DNA of 64,000 nucleotides from positions 1-64,000 of the forward strand of contig JAVBOH010000015.1 of NCBI GenBank assembly GCA_031550725.1, written 5' to 3'. Below are positions 25,476 through 35,700 of this stretch, piece by piece. This DNA is from UBA946 sp031550725. GTDB lineage: Bacteria; Bacillota; Clostridia; Oscillospirales; Ruminococcaceae. The notes beneath the pieces were generated by a model. That model had not been told where the DNA came from, made no database searches, and saw nothing but the letters and a program-made list of their open reading frames with translations. The position numbers and the translations under genes are program-made. Each line of letters opens with the position of its first letter. Within the stretch, counting starts at the first letter, position 1.

Positions 25476-27617
25476 ATGAAAAACTATTATGACAACCGTG
25501 AATTATCATGGCTGAAATTTAATATGCGAGTTCTCGAGGAGGCAGAGGATGTAACTGTTCCGCTGCTTGAACGCTTGCAGTTCGCCTCAATATTCCAATC
25601 AAACCTTGATGAATTTTTTATGGTGCGTGTTGGGTCGATGTATGACCAGACACTTGTTGGAAACAATGAAAAGGATAATAAAACAGGTATGTCCTGTGAA
25701 ACACAGCTTAATGAAATTTTTAAGGCTGTTTCTTCGTTATGTCCTGTTCGTGACAAAGCATATTATAATATTATGGATAAACTTGAGGAGCATTACAATA
25801 TAAAGCAGGTAAATTTCCGTGCGCTTTCTGCTGATGAGGAAACATATTTGCAGGTGTATTTCCGCACAGAAATTCTTCCGCTTATTTCGCCGCAGGTTAT
25901 AGACAAACGTAATCCGTTTCCATTCCTTAAGAATAAGGAAATTTATGCAGCTGCACAGCTTGATACAAAGTCTGGTACAGGAGTTAAAATAGGTCTTGTT
26001 CCTGCAAGCGGCGCATTTCAGCGAGTTATCTTCTTGCCTGCTAATAACGAGCAGCTCAGATTTATGCTTGTTGAGGAGTTAATTCTTCATTACATACCAC
26101 TAATTTTCAACAACTATAAAATTCTTGATAAATCGCTTGTTCGTATCACAAGAAATGCCGATATTAACATGGAGGAGGCTTTATACGATCAGGATGTTGA
26201 CTTGCGTGAAGTCATGTCCGATTTGCTTAAAAAGCGCAAAAAGCTATCCCCTATCCGACTTGAATTATCAAGAAAGTTAGGTGAAAATGCAGTTAATTAT
26301 CTCTGCTCAATACTTGAATTATCTCCAAACCAGATTTTTCGATTGAAGTCCCCTCTTGATTTATCATTTGTTTCAACCCTTAAAAATAAGCTTGAATCAA
26401 AAGAGCCGACACTTTGCTTTGCTCGTTTTAACCCACAGCTTTCATGTAACATCATTAAAAATGAGCCTATGATAAATCAGATTATGAAAAAGGATATACT
26501 TTTACATTATCCGTATGAAACAATAAAGCCATTTCTTACATTGCTTAATGAAGCTGCATCTGATCCATCTGTTGTTTCTATAAAGATTACTCTTTACCGT
26601 GTTGCATCAAACTCAAAGGTTGTTGAAGCTCTTATTGCCGCTGCTGAAAATGGCAAGGATGTATTTGTTTTAGTTGAACTTCGTGCTAGGTTTGATGAAG
26701 AAAACAACATAGGCTGGGCTGAACGTCTTGAACAGGCAGGATGTAACGTTATATATGGTCCTGAAAACCTGAAAGTGCATTCAAAGCTTTTGTTGATTAC
26801 AAGAAAAACAAGTGGAAAAGTTCAGTACATAACTCAGATTGGTACTGGTAACTATAACGAAAAGACTTCGGGGCTTTATACCGACCTCTCGCTATTGACA
26901 GCTAACAATGACATTGGTGTTGAGGCTGGAACTGTGTTTAACGCACTTGCTATGGGTAATCTTGTTGAAAATTCAGCTCATCTTCTTGTTGCACCACTTT
27001 CATTACAAAACAAGATTATTGCAATGATTGATTATGAAATTGCCATGGCTGAAAGCGGTAAAGAAGCTTATATCGGACTTAAGCTTAATTCACTTACTGA
27101 TAAAACTCTTATTGACAAGCTTGTTGAGGCATCTCAAAAGGGTGTAAAAATCCAAATGGTTGTTCGTGGAATATGCTGTCTTATTGCAGGAGTTCCAAAG
27201 CATACTGAAAATATTGAGGTTATCAGTATTGTTGGGCGTTTGCTTGAGCATTCACGAATTTATATTTTCGGCAAGGGGGAACGTGTGAAAATTTACATTG
27301 CATCTGCTGATTTCATGACACGAAATACCCTAAGACGTGTTGAGGTAGCAGCTCCGATTTATGCACCTCACATTCGTGAAAGGATTTTATCGATATTTAA
27401 CACAATGCTAGCTGATAATGTTAAGGCAAGAAAAATGCAGTCCGACAGCACATATATCCGAAAGGAATGTCTTGGAGAGCGATTAAATTCACAGGAATTT
27501 TTCATTCGTGAGGCTTATGAAAACGCCGAAAAGATTGTTCTTGCACCTGAAACTAAGAAGAAAATTTCGTTGATTGATAAGGTTAAAAGCATTTTAAAGA
27601 AATTTCAAAAGGTATAA
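25476..27617 (+). CDS. ppk1: Polyphosphate kinase (PPK1)
   Basis: Reversibly polymerises the gamma-phosphate of ATP into inorganic polyphosphate. 713 aa, full length. N domain (residues 1-100) with RELSWLKFNMRVLEEA and SNLDEFFMVRVGS. Head domain (100-300). Two phospholipase-D-like C domains: ITLYRVASNSKVVEALIAAA near 370, NLKVHSKLLLIT near 430 with the His that becomes phosphorylated, TGNYNEKTSGLYTDLSL near 457, and IVGRLLEHSRIYIF near 587 with the second conserved His. It has AAGGGATGA upstream of ATG and is followed by its own terminator. Confidence 0.95.
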   Translation: MKNYYDNRELSWLKFNMRVLEEAEDVTVPLLERLQFASIFQSNLDEFFMVRVGSMYDQTLVGNNEKDNKTGMSCETQLNEIFKAVSSLCPVRDKAYYNIMDKLEEHYNIKQVNFRALSADEETYLQVYFRTEILPLISPQVIDKRNPFPFLKNKEIYAAAQLDTKSGTGVKIGLVPASGAFQRVIFLPANNEQLRFMLVEELILHYIPLIFNNYKILDKSLVRITRNADINMEEALYDQDVDLREVMSDLLKKRKKLSPIRLELSRKLGENAVNYLCSILELSPNQIFRLKSPLDLSFVSTLKNKLESKEPTLCFARFNPQLSCNIIKNEPMINQIMKKDILLHYPYETIKPFLTLLNEAASDPSVVSIKITLYRVASNSKVVEALIAAAENGKDVFVLVELRARFDEENNIGWAERLEQAGCNVIYGPENLKVHSKLLLITRKTSGKVQYITQIGTGNYNEKTSGLYTDLSLLTANNDIGVEAGTVFNALAMGNLVENSAHLLVAPLSLQNKIIAMIDYEIAMAESGKEAYIGLKLNSLTDKTLIDKLVEASQKGVKIQMVVRGICCLIAGVPKHTENIEVISIVGRLLEHSRIYIFGKGERVKIYIASADFMTRNTLRRVEVAAPIYAPHIRERILSIFNTMLADNVKARKMQSDSTYIRKECLGERLNSQEFFIREAYENAEKIVLAPETKKKISLIDKVKSILKKFQKV

Positions 27618-27630
27618 AAGCACATAAAAA

Positions 27631-27668
27631 TATCCCGCTATAATTAAATAGCAGGATATTTTTTATTT
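27631..27668. terminator. Bidirectional terminator, ppk1 / chemoreceptor
   Basis: ATATCCCGCTAT, a 6-nt loop and ATAGCAGGATAT, followed on the plus strand by TTTTTATTTT and preceded by A's, between two convergent genes. Confidence 0.85.
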
Positions 27669-27689
27669 TCATATTAAAATCAGATTGAT

Positions 27690-29378
27690 TTATCTCTTTA
27701 ACTTAAAGTTTGCAACAAGGTCTTGTAATGCAGAGGATTGACCGCTCATTTCTTCTGATGCAGCAGCACTTTCTTCAGCAGTAGCACTATTTTGCTGAAC
27801 AACCTGAGCAACAGAATTAATACCGATAGTAATTTGCTGTATACCCTTTGCCTGCTGTTCAGATGAATCAGCAATCTTAGAGATAATATCTGTACTTTCA
27901 ACAATGCCCTTAACAATATCATCTAAAGAAGTTGAAGTTTCCTGAGCAATTTTTGCACCTAGCTCTGCCTTTTCAATAGAATCAGCGATAAGTGTAGTTG
28001 TATTTTTAGCAGCTTCAGCAGATTTTGATGCAAGGTTACGAACTTCATCAGCAACAACAGCAAAACCCTTTCCTGCTGCACCTGCACGAGCAGCTTCAAC
28101 AGCAGCATTAAGTGCAAGAATATTGGTCTGGAATGCAATATCATCAATAACCTTGATAACCTTATTAATGTTCTGGCTTGCAGCAGTAATTTCAGTAACA
28201 GCCTGCATCATGCTCTGCATCTGAACAGTACCATTCTCTGCATTTGAACGAACAGAAGTAGTAAGACTTGCAGCATTATTAGCCATCTTAGCATTTGCTT
28301 CAGTCATATCGGAAATTTCTGAAATTGAACTGGAAAGCTCATCAACAGCAGTAGCCTGCTGTGTAGAACCCTCTGAAAGAAGCTGTGCACCGTCTGCAAC
28401 CTGAGAAGCACCTGTGTTAACCTGTGATGATGCAATGTTAATCTCATAAAACATATTGTTAAGATTGTCAGACATTTTATATAGAGCATCAGCAATAACG
28501 TCTTCATCGGAAAGCTTCTTAATATCTGAAGTAAGGTCACCCTGCGCAATTAAATCCATTTCTGCGCTTAAATATGCAAGATGCTCAACCATGCTGTTCA
28601 TAGCGAGAATAGTTTCACCAATTTCATCCTTAGACTTGCCATATTCATCAAGTAAATCTTTCTGTGATTTACTAAAAGTAAGCTTACCCTTAAGACCAAT
28701 CTGATTAACCATATCCTTTATAAGTACCATAGGCTTTGCAATAAGACCTGAAATTCTAATGGTTAGGAAAACTGCAATAATTACAGCAGCAACAAGTGCT
28801 ATTGCAGCAATAATAATGATTAGTGTATATGCACTTGCATTATTTTTATTTGAAGAATCAGCAGCCTCAAGGTTCATTGCAACAAGCTCGTCAAGTCTGT
28901 TGTCAGCAGTAGTGACAAGATTTGCATTAGCAGCCATAACAGCATTAGCCTGTTCATTTTCACCCTTATCAGCCAAATCACGTACAGGAACTATTATTGT
29001 ATTATAGACAGCATTATAATCATCAACAAACTTATTATACAAATCCATTTCATCTTTTTCTACGATAACTGCCTTGTAATTCGCTAAATCCTCATTAGTT
29101 TCCTTAATAGCATTTTCTAAACTGCTCTTGCTTGCAGCATATTCATTACTTGTATTGTCATATAAAAGCATATCACGAATGTTGATATTCTCACGTTGAT
29201 AATCAAAAGCAATAGCTTGTATGTATGCAACTGAATATAAGTTATCATCATGCATACTAACTGCATTTCTGTTTACAATGTTAACTCCAACGATGCCTAT
29301 CACACCAATAATAAGTGAAAAAGCCAAAAGAATAATAAAACTGACGGCTAACTTACTGCTAATTTTTAAATTTTTCAT
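27690..29378 (-). CDS. Methyl-accepting chemotaxis protein, 4HB type
   Basis: 562 aa. Transmembrane helix 1 at residues 10-32; an extracytoplasmic four-helix-bundle sensor (about 33-185, with an ENINIRDMLL-like helix); transmembrane helix 2 at 186-208; HAMP (210-265); then a methyl-accepting coiled coil. The hairpin tip is the highly conserved VIDDIAFQTNILALNAAVEAARAG, which binds CheA and CheW. The C-terminus is SSALQDLVANFKLKR, without the CheR-binding pentapeptide. No chemotaxis or flagellar genes are nearby. The ligand is unknown. Confidence 0.93.
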   Translation of the reverse strand: MKNLKISSKLAVSFIILLAFSLIIGVIGIVGVNIVNRNAVSMHDDNLYSVAYIQAIAFDYQRENINIRDMLLYDNTSNEYAASKSSLENAIKETNEDLANYKAVIVEKDEMDLYNKFVDDYNAVYNTIIVPVRDLADKGENEQANAVMAANANLVTTADNRLDELVAMNLEAADSSNKNNASAYTLIIIIAAIALVAAVIIAVFLTIRISGLIAKPMVLIKDMVNQIGLKGKLTFSKSQKDLLDEYGKSKDEIGETILAMNSMVEHLAYLSAEMDLIAQGDLTSDIKKLSDEDVIADALYKMSDNLNNMFYEINIASSQVNTGASQVADGAQLLSEGSTQQATAVDELSSSISEISDMTEANAKMANNAASLTTSVRSNAENGTVQMQSMMQAVTEITAASQNINKVIKVIDDIAFQTNILALNAAVEAARAGAAGKGFAVVADEVRNLASKSAEAAKNTTTLIADSIEKAELGAKIAQETSTSLDDIVKGIVESTDIISKIADSSEQQAKGIQQITIGINSVAQVVQQNSATAEESAAASEEMSGQSSALQDLVANFKLKR

Positions 29379-29621
29379 AGTACACTCCCCTAAATTTTAT
29401 TAAATATTAAACACAAATAATATCAATTACCTATGCTATTATTAAGTATAGACCAAATAACAGTAAAAATCAATGGTTGTAATATTAACAAATCGTTCGG
29501 TTACTGCTAAATTATCGATACGATTTCGCTAAGAAATTACATATATTCCTATAATAATTAGTAATTTTGCACAAAATCATATTTTAAGTATATATAATGC
29601 TGTTAGTAGATTTAAATCTTC

Positions 29622-29650
29622 TTGACACACCTCTTATATAGTGATATAAT
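29622..29650 (+). promoter_or_regulatory. Promoter of the queuosine operon
   Basis: TTGACA (29622-29627), a 17-nt spacer and TATAAT (29645-29650): a near-consensus sigma-A promoter immediately upstream of the preQ1 aptamer. The rest of the 29379-29806 gap upstream of it is AT-rich, with no other feature seen. Confidence 0.8.
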
Positions 29651-29658
29651 ACTAAAGA

Positions 29659-29788
29659 TAAGACAGTTCATTTGTACCATCCTGTCTATAAACAAAACTA
29701 GGGCATCATATAGCACTTCAACTTTGGAATTGCTATAATGTAAAATTAATTTTTTACGGGTGTGGTGCTTTGCCATGCCCGTTTTTAT
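29659..29788 (+). promoter_or_regulatory. preQ1-I riboswitch with transcription terminator
   Basis: The aptamer (about 29659-29703) has AGACAG paired with CTGTCT around the TTC...TACC loop, followed by the A-rich tail AAACAAAACTAGGG. This is the H-type pseudoknot layout of class I preQ1 riboswitches. The platform ends in a terminator, ACGGG...CCCGT with five T's (29756-29788). GGGCAT just after the aptamer (29701-29706) is complementary to ATGCCC inside the terminator (29775-29780), so it can act as antiterminator. TATAGC/GCTATA forms an inner stem. Ligand binding should occupy ACTAGGG and turn the operon off. The five genes downstream make and reduce preQ0, which supports the call. Confidence 0.82.
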
Positions 29789-29806
29789 TTGGGGGACATA
29801 CATATT

Positions 29807-30226
29807 ATGTATACATTAAAAGCAACTGCATCATTTGATTCTGCACATTTTTTGTCAGGGTATAAAGGCAAATGTGCAAATATCCACGGTCACAGATGGA
29901 CTATAACAGCTGAAATTTATAGTGATAACCTTGAATCAGAGGGTCAATGCAGAGGTATGGTTGTTGACTTCGGACAGATTAAAGGGGACTTGAAACAGAT
30001 TGCAGACAGCTATGACCATGCACTTATTTTCGAGATGGGTACACTAAAATATAACACAGTTGAGGCTTTGTCGGACGAGGGTTTTAAGCTAATTCCTGTT
30101 AAATTTCGTCCTACTGCCGAAAATTTTGCAAAGAGTTTTTATGACAGCTTACGAATGAGCGGATATAATGTAAAAAGCGTCGCCGTTTATGAAACACCTG
30201 ATAACTGTGCAGTATATTCAGAATAA
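29807..30226 (+). CDS. queD: 6-carboxy-5,6,7,8-tetrahydropterin synthase
   Basis: Converts 7,8-dihydroneopterin triphosphate to 6-carboxytetrahydropterin in the queuosine/7-deazaguanine pathway. The 139 aa protein has the zinc ligands His14 (DSAH), His27 and His29 (IHGHRW) and the catalytic Cys23. It also has YDHALIF near 66-72 and a final VYETPDNCAVYSE segment with the conserved Glu. I chose ATG 29807, which has GGGGGAC just upstream and follows the riboswitch terminator. A longer in-frame reading would begin inside that terminator. It is the first gene of the operon. Confidence 0.95.
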   Translation: MYTLKATASFDSAHFLSGYKGKCANIHGHRWTITAEIYSDNLESEGQCRGMVVDFGQIKGDLKQIADSYDHALIFEMGTLKYNTVEALSDEGFKLIPVKFRPTAENFAKSFYDSLRMSGYNVKSVAVYETPDNCAVYSE

Positions 30227-30237
30227 GAGAGGTAAAA

Positions 30238-30903
30238 ATGTATAACGTTGTAGAAATTTTTACAAGTATTAACGGAGAGGGCAGAAGTGCCGGACAGCTT
30301 GCTGTTTTCGTGCGTTTCAAAGGATGTAATCTTGACTGTTCCTATTGCGACACGAGGTGGGCAAACTGTGAAAATACCGTTTCGACACCAATGACTGCTA
30401 ATGAAATATATAATATTATTAAATCAGAAAGCATTAATCGTGTTACAATAACTGGCGGTGAGCCGCTTATTCAGGATGGCATTATTGATTTTCTGACACT
30501 GCTTTCTAAGGATGAAAGCTTATCTGTGGAGATTGAAACAAATGGCGCTGTTGATGTTCGTGATGTTATAAATATAGGTAAAAACAGACCATCTTTGACA
30601 ATGGATTATAAACTGCCGTCAAGCTTAATGGAAAAGCATATGATACACGAAAATCTTAACTTAATTGAAAGTACTGATACGGTTAAGTTCGTTTGTGGCT
30701 CGGAGGATGATTTAAACCGTGCATATGAGATTATAACTAAATATAAGCTTGCTAAAAAGTGTGCCGTTTATTTAAGCCCTGTATTCAATAACATTCATCC
30801 ATGCGATATGGTTGAGTTTATGAAAGACAAGAACATGAATGGTGTTAATTTGCAATTACAACTACACAAGTTTATTTGGGACCCAAACGAAAAAGGTGTT
30901 TAG
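30238..30903 (+). CDS. queE: 7-carboxy-7-deazaguanine synthase (radical SAM)
   Basis: Radical SAM enzyme that rearranges the QueD product to 7-carboxy-7-deazaguanine. The 221 aa protein has the cluster-binding Cys30, Cys34 and Cys37 (GCNLDCSYCDT), the substrate-side EIFTSINGEGRSAGQ at 6-20, and TITGGEPLIQ near 79-88 for SAM binding. The spacing CX3CX2C is the ordinary radical SAM pattern. It follows queD after 11 bp, with AGAGAGG upstream of ATG. Confidence 0.94.
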   Translation: MYNVVEIFTSINGEGRSAGQLAVFVRFKGCNLDCSYCDTRWANCENTVSTPMTANEIYNIIKSESINRVTITGGEPLIQDGIIDFLTLLSKDESLSVEIETNGAVDVRDVINIGKNRPSLTMDYKLPSSLMEKHMIHENLNLIESTDTVKFVCGSEDDLNRAYEIITKYKLAKKCAVYLSPVFNNIHPCDMVEFMKDKNMNGVNLQLQLHKFIWDPNEKGV

Positions 30904-30926
30904 ATAAGTTTACGAAAGGATATAAA

Positions 30927-31517
30927 ATGAGCAAGGAAATAGATTTTAAGGCAATTGAAGAACATATTAAGGGTATACTCGTAGCTTTGGGTGATGACCC
31001 AGAGCGTGAGGGACTTCATGAAACACCTGAGCGTGTTGCCAAAATGTATGGCGAAGTTTTTGAGGGAATGCAGTATACAAACGAAGAAATTGCCAATATG
31101 TTTGATAAGTCCTTTGAGGATGGCTTTTCCGAAAATAACAGCAATGATATCGTCGTTGTTAAGGATATCGAGGTATTTTCTCATTGTGAGCATCATATGG
31201 CGTTGATGTATGACATGAAAATATCTGTCGCATATATTCCTAAAAATAAAGTTTTAGGGTTATCAAAAATCGCACGTATTGCTGATATGGCGGCAAAGCG
31301 ATTGCAATTGCAGGAACGTATCGGAACTGATATCGCAGAAATAATGACTATTGCATCTGAATCCAACGATGTAGCAGTTTTTATTGAGGCTAACCATAGC
31401 TGTATGACTGCAAGAGGTATAAAAAAACCGTCTGCAAAGACAGTTTCATCATGCTTAAGGGGACGTTTTTTGACAGATACGGTTTTGCAGAACAGGCTTT
31501 ATATGCAATTGAGATAA
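30927..31517 (+). CDS. folE: GTP cyclohydrolase I
   Basis: Makes 7,8-dihydroneopterin triphosphate from GTP, feeding QueD (and possibly folate). The 196 aa protein has GLHETPERVAKMY near 27-39, FSHCEHHMALMYDMKISVAYIP near 83-104 with the zinc Cys and the His pair, LGLSKIARIADMAAKRLQLQE and SSCLRGRF at the C-terminus. I start it at ATG 30927, with GAAAGGA 7 nt upstream; a longer frame overlaps queE. Its presence inside the que operon means the pathway is supplied from GTP. Confidence 0.95.
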   Translation: MSKEIDFKAIEEHIKGILVALGDDPEREGLHETPERVAKMYGEVFEGMQYTNEEIANMFDKSFEDGFSENNSNDIVVVKDIEVFSHCEHHMALMYDMKISVAYIPKNKVLGLSKIARIADMAAKRLQLQERIGTDIAEIMTIASESNDVAVFIEANHSCMTARGIKKPSAKTVSSCLRGRFLTDTVLQNRLYMQLR

Positions 31518-31530
31518 GGAGTTTATTTTT

Positions 31531-32217
31531 ATGAAAGCACTTGTACTCTTCAGCGGTGGTCTTGACAGCACAACCTGTCTTGCTCTTGCTTGCGATAAAT
31601 ATGGCAGTGAAAATGTCATGGCTTTATCTATTTCGTATGGACAAAAGCATATTAAAGAAACCCTAGCGGCGGATAAAACAGCAAAATATTATGGCGTGGA
31701 GCTAATACGCCTTGATTTATCAGAAATGTTTAAATTTTCCGACTGTTCATTGCTATCTCATTCTAATAAGGACATACCGCTTGAAAGTTATGCTGAACAG
31801 CTTGAGGAAACAGACGGAAAGCCTGTTTCAACATATGTACCATTTCGTAACGGCTTGTTTTTATCATCTGCTGCGAGTGTTGCGCTGTCAAGGGACTGCT
31901 CTGTAATTTATTATGGTGCTCATTCTGATGATGCCGCTGGAAGTGCATATCCAGACTGCTCCGAGGTTTTTAACAATGCTATAAACACTGCTATTTACGA
32001 AGGCAGCGGACGTCAGCTTAGTGTTATTGCACCATTTGTAAGTATGAATAAGGCTGATGTTGTTAAAATTGGTCTTGAACTTAATGTACCATATGAGTTA
32101 ACATGGAGCTGTTATGAAGGTAATGATACTGCCTGCGGAAAGTGCGGAACTTGCATTGACCGTATAAAAGCGTTTGAAATGAACAATACGCATGACCCTA
32201 TTAAATATACAGATTGA
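31531..32217 (+). CDS. queC: 7-cyano-7-deazaguanine (preQ0) synthase
   Basis: ATP-dependent conversion of 7-carboxy-7-deazaguanine and ammonia to preQ0. The 228 aa protein begins with the PP-loop SGGLDSTT at residues 8-15. It has YVPFRNGLFLSSAA near 102-115 and YYGAHSDDAAGSAYPDC near 129-145. The C-terminal zinc-binding cysteines are in SCYEGNDTACGKCGTCIDR. It is 13 bp after folE, with AAGGAG before ATG. Confidence 0.96.
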   Translation: MKALVLFSGGLDSTTCLALACDKYGSENVMALSISYGQKHIKETLAADKTAKYYGVELIRLDLSEMFKFSDCSLLSHSNKDIPLESYAEQLEETDGKPVSTYVPFRNGLFLSSAASVALSRDCSVIYYGAHSDDAAGSAYPDCSEVFNNAINTAIYEGSGRQLSVIAPFVSMNKADVVKIGLELNVPYELTWSCYEGNDTACGKCGTCIDRIKAFEMNNTHDPIKYTD

Positions 32218-32232
32218 GAGGAATTTTATATA

Positions 32233-32730
32233 ATGAGTGGAAGAACAAATGATGAAACAAACGGTATTACCTTGCTTGGCAATCAAAATACAAAATATCA
32301 TGACGATTATGCGCCACAGGTGCTGGAAACATTTGTAAACAAGCATCAGAATAACGATTATTTCGTAAAATTCAACTGCCCTGAATTTACAAGTCTTTGT
32401 CCGATTACAGGTCAGCCTGACTTTGCGACAATTTACATTTCCTATATACCGAACGTGAATATGGTTGAAAGCAAGTCACTAAAGCTGTATTTATTCAGCT
32501 TTCGCAACCATGGCGATTTCCATGAGGACTGCATGAATATTATTATGAAAGACTTAATTAAGCTTATGGATCCGAAATATATTGAGGTATGGGGTAAATT
32601 TACGCCACGTGGCGGTATTTCAATTGACCCATATTGCAATTATGGCATGAAAGATACCAAATGGGAAAAGATGGCATGGGATAGAATGGCTAACCACGAT
32701 ATGTATCCTGAAAAAATTGATAACAGATAA
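32233..32730 (+). CDS. queF: NADPH-dependent preQ0 reductase, type I
   Basis: Reduces the nitrile of preQ0 to the amine of preQ1, the ligand of the upstream riboswitch. The 165 aa protein is of the short (YkvM-type) class. The active site is FTSLCPITGQPDF, with nucleophile Cys56 and Asp63. ESKSLKLYLFSFRNHGDFHEDC near 79-100 carries the QueF NADPH motif and catalytic His. It is the last gene of the operon, followed by a terminator. Confidence 0.96.
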   Translation: MSGRTNDETNGITLLGNQNTKYHDDYAPQVLETFVNKHQNNDYFVKFNCPEFTSLCPITGQPDFATIYISYIPNVNMVESKSLKLYLFSFRNHGDFHEDCMNIIMKDLIKLMDPKYIEVWGKFTPRGGISIDPYCNYGMKDTKWEKMAWDRMANHDMYPEKIDNR

Positions 32731-32735
32731 AAATA

Positions 32736-32768
32736 ATGCGTACCGAAATTCAACGGTACGCATTTTTA
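32736..32768. terminator. Terminator after queF
   Basis: ATGCGTACCG, an 8-nt loop and CGGTACGCAT, followed by TTTTTATTATT, between convergent genes. The stem shares its core GCGTACC with the palindrome at 2932 and with the ends of the family 1 multi-hairpin element. Confidence 0.85.
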
Positions 32769-32771
32769 TTA

Positions 32772-35700
32772 TTATTCAACCGATTTCAAAGACTCAATCA
32801 TATCAATTTTTTGGAGCTTAAAATATGTTACAAACTGCATTATTATTGAAAATACGATTGTCAAAACGCATGATAAACCATAGCTGAAAAGACTAATTTT
32901 TCTAAAAAGCACAGTAACATCACTTTCAATAACATCAACAACAAAGCCATGCAAAACTGTTCCAAGTACTGCTCCGATAATGATACTAACAAATGTTAAA
33001 ATTATCGCCTCACGATAAATATAGGCATTTGTTTCGCCATCGTTAAACCCAAGAACCTTTAATGTTGCAATCTCACGAATGCGCTCACTAATGTTAATTG
33101 CAGTCAGGTTATAAAGCACTATTATAGCAAGCAATGATGCAACAACAACAAGGAAAATAACGATACTGTCAAGACTTGCGTTATTTTCAAGTATCTTGTC
33201 AACGGCGTCACTTGTAAGAGAAACTGTTATAATCTGGTCATCCTCAATAAGTCGTTTTGCATCAGGAACACTGTCCGAAACAACTGTATTAAACATTATA
33301 TCCTCGCAAAACACCTTGTTGTACATAGTTGTGTTCATATAAATATAGTTTGAGATGTAATTTTCTACGATGTCAGAAACTGTCAGTTCAAACACGTTTT
33401 TATCGGCATCGGAAATAGAAAATGTACTTCCCTCTTTTAGAGAAAATGTTGCCGCAAATTTTTCTGTAATGATAACAGTATCATCATTTAGCGGTATATC
33501 AATTCCATCACTTTTGCCTGTCAGGTTATAGTAATTTTCAAAAACTTCATTATCCTGCGGAACAATCATATAAACATCAACTGACTTGCTTGGGGTCTCA
33601 CATTTATATGGACTTTGCTTTATAAGAAGTGGATTTGTAACCTTTTCTTTTTCAATCAGGGTCAATAAATCACCGTCAATATGCTTTGTTTCTTCATCGA
33701 GAATAATCATGCTCTTGTATGTTTGAATTTCGCCATACTGCTTTTCTGCAACACCATCCATACTATCTCTTAGTCCAAAACCAACAACCAAAAGTGCTGT
33801 ACATCCTGCAACACCAACAATTGTCATCATTGCACGCTTTTTGTAACGGAACATATTTCGCATAGTAACTTTCCATGTGAACGAAAGTCTATTCCAAATA
33901 AATCCAATACGTTCAAGCAAAATCTTTTTACCCTTTTTGGGCGGTAAAGGACGCATTAACGTAGCAGGAGTATGTTTAAGCTCCTTGTTGCATGAAGTGT
34001 ATGTAACAAAAATCATTAATACAAACGCCACAACCATGATAATAGCAAATGTAACCATGTTATATTGCATAACAAGTGGTGGAAGCACATATACAAAGTT
34101 GCTGAATACAAGCGGTGGAATTAATCTGCATCCGATGAAAAAACCAGCAACTGCACCAATTCCTGATGCTGACAAAACATATAAAAGATATGTTCGAACA
34201 ATACTGTTATCATCAAAGCCAAGTGAAGCAAGCGTGCCAAGTTCCCCACGCTCCTCAGCAATCATACGTGACATCGAGTTTGACGACATCAGCATTACAA
34301 TAAGGATAAAGAAAATTGGAAATACAGCCGCAATTGACACAATAACTTCGATACTGCTGCCAAGCTCATCATGTCCAACCGATGCATTTCTGTCATAAAT
34401 ATACCATGTAGTCGGCTTTAAATCGGCAACTTCCTGTTTCGCATCACTGATTTTCTTTTCCGCATCAGCCATTTCTGAATTAAATTCTTCAAGCCCCTCG
34501 TAATATTCTTTATAGCCATCTTCAAGCTTTTGCTCATTTTCAGCCAACTCTTTATCAATTTTTGCAAGGCTTTCCTCATATTCAATATAGCCATCTGCAA
34601 TTTTCTTTTCATTTTCCGCAATTTCCGTTTTCGCATCAGTAATTTGCTTTCTTGCATTTTCTATTTCCACATTAAAAGTTGCAATTCCATCATTCAATTG
34701 TTTTTCGCTAGCTGTCAAAGTATCAATCGAAGTTTTTAGCTGATTTAAACCATCAAGCTGTTTTTGATATTCAGAAATTGTTCCAGCAAGCACCATATAT
34801 TCCTGACTTCCCTCTGGAATTTGCAACAACTGCATATTCATTCCATCAATTCCAGCCGAAAGCTCAGTTATCGTTGCGCCGATTGTATCTCTTGTGATAC
34901 CTGTTCCCTCAAGTCCTGCATCAATTTGTTTCCAGCCGTCAGAAATCTGTTTTTTCGCATCTTCAAACTCGGCATTTTGGGAAATAACGGTTTCATTTAA
35001 TTCTTTTTCGTTTTTAAGGAGTTCAGCTTTACCATCAGCAAGCTCTTTTGAGCCATCATCAAGTTCTTTTTTTGCGTCAGCAAATTCTTTACGTGCAGTT
35101 TCCTTGCCATCAAGCAGTTCTTTAGCACCGTCATCGAGTTCTTTTTTTGCATCGTCCAACTCTTTTTGTGCTTTAACACGTTCATCATTAAGCTTAGTTT
35201 CATTTTCGGAAATTTCTTCATAAGCTTCAGATGATATATCATTATCACGAGCAAGTTCCCTTACTGGTTTTATTTTTACAAGCTCATCATTAATCCGAGT
35301 AGATATTGCATCATATTTATCCGAATAAGCATCCGCATTCTCTGTATCAGCATCAATATAAATCTCGGTATAAACATCCATTTTGAACACGTCTTTATCC
35401 ACAAAAATAAACGATGAAAGCTTGCCGTTTCCAATGGTTGTACTGCCATAATCTTCTGCCAAATATAAAACCGACTCAGCAACTCCAACAACCTTAAACT
35501 CTGTGATATCAAGCTTGTCCTCGACATCGCTTGTAACCTTTATTTTATCGCCGACACGATAATTTCGGTTGTCAGCAACACATTCATTAACCTTTTCAGG
35601 TAGTCTGCCATCAAAAAGCTTAACCTTATTAACACTATCCTCTAGCGCATGAATACGTAATGTCATTTCACCGCTTAAAACATCGGCAGAATAGCTAGGA

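Noticed and set aside
29762..29806. Longer start for queD
   Set aside because: The extra 15 codons lie in the riboswitch terminator; the proper ribosome site precedes ATG 29807.
32442..32639. Open frames antisense to queF and similar shadows elsewhere
   Set aside because: They are opposite well-supported genes, lack ribosome sites and encode no recognisable protein.
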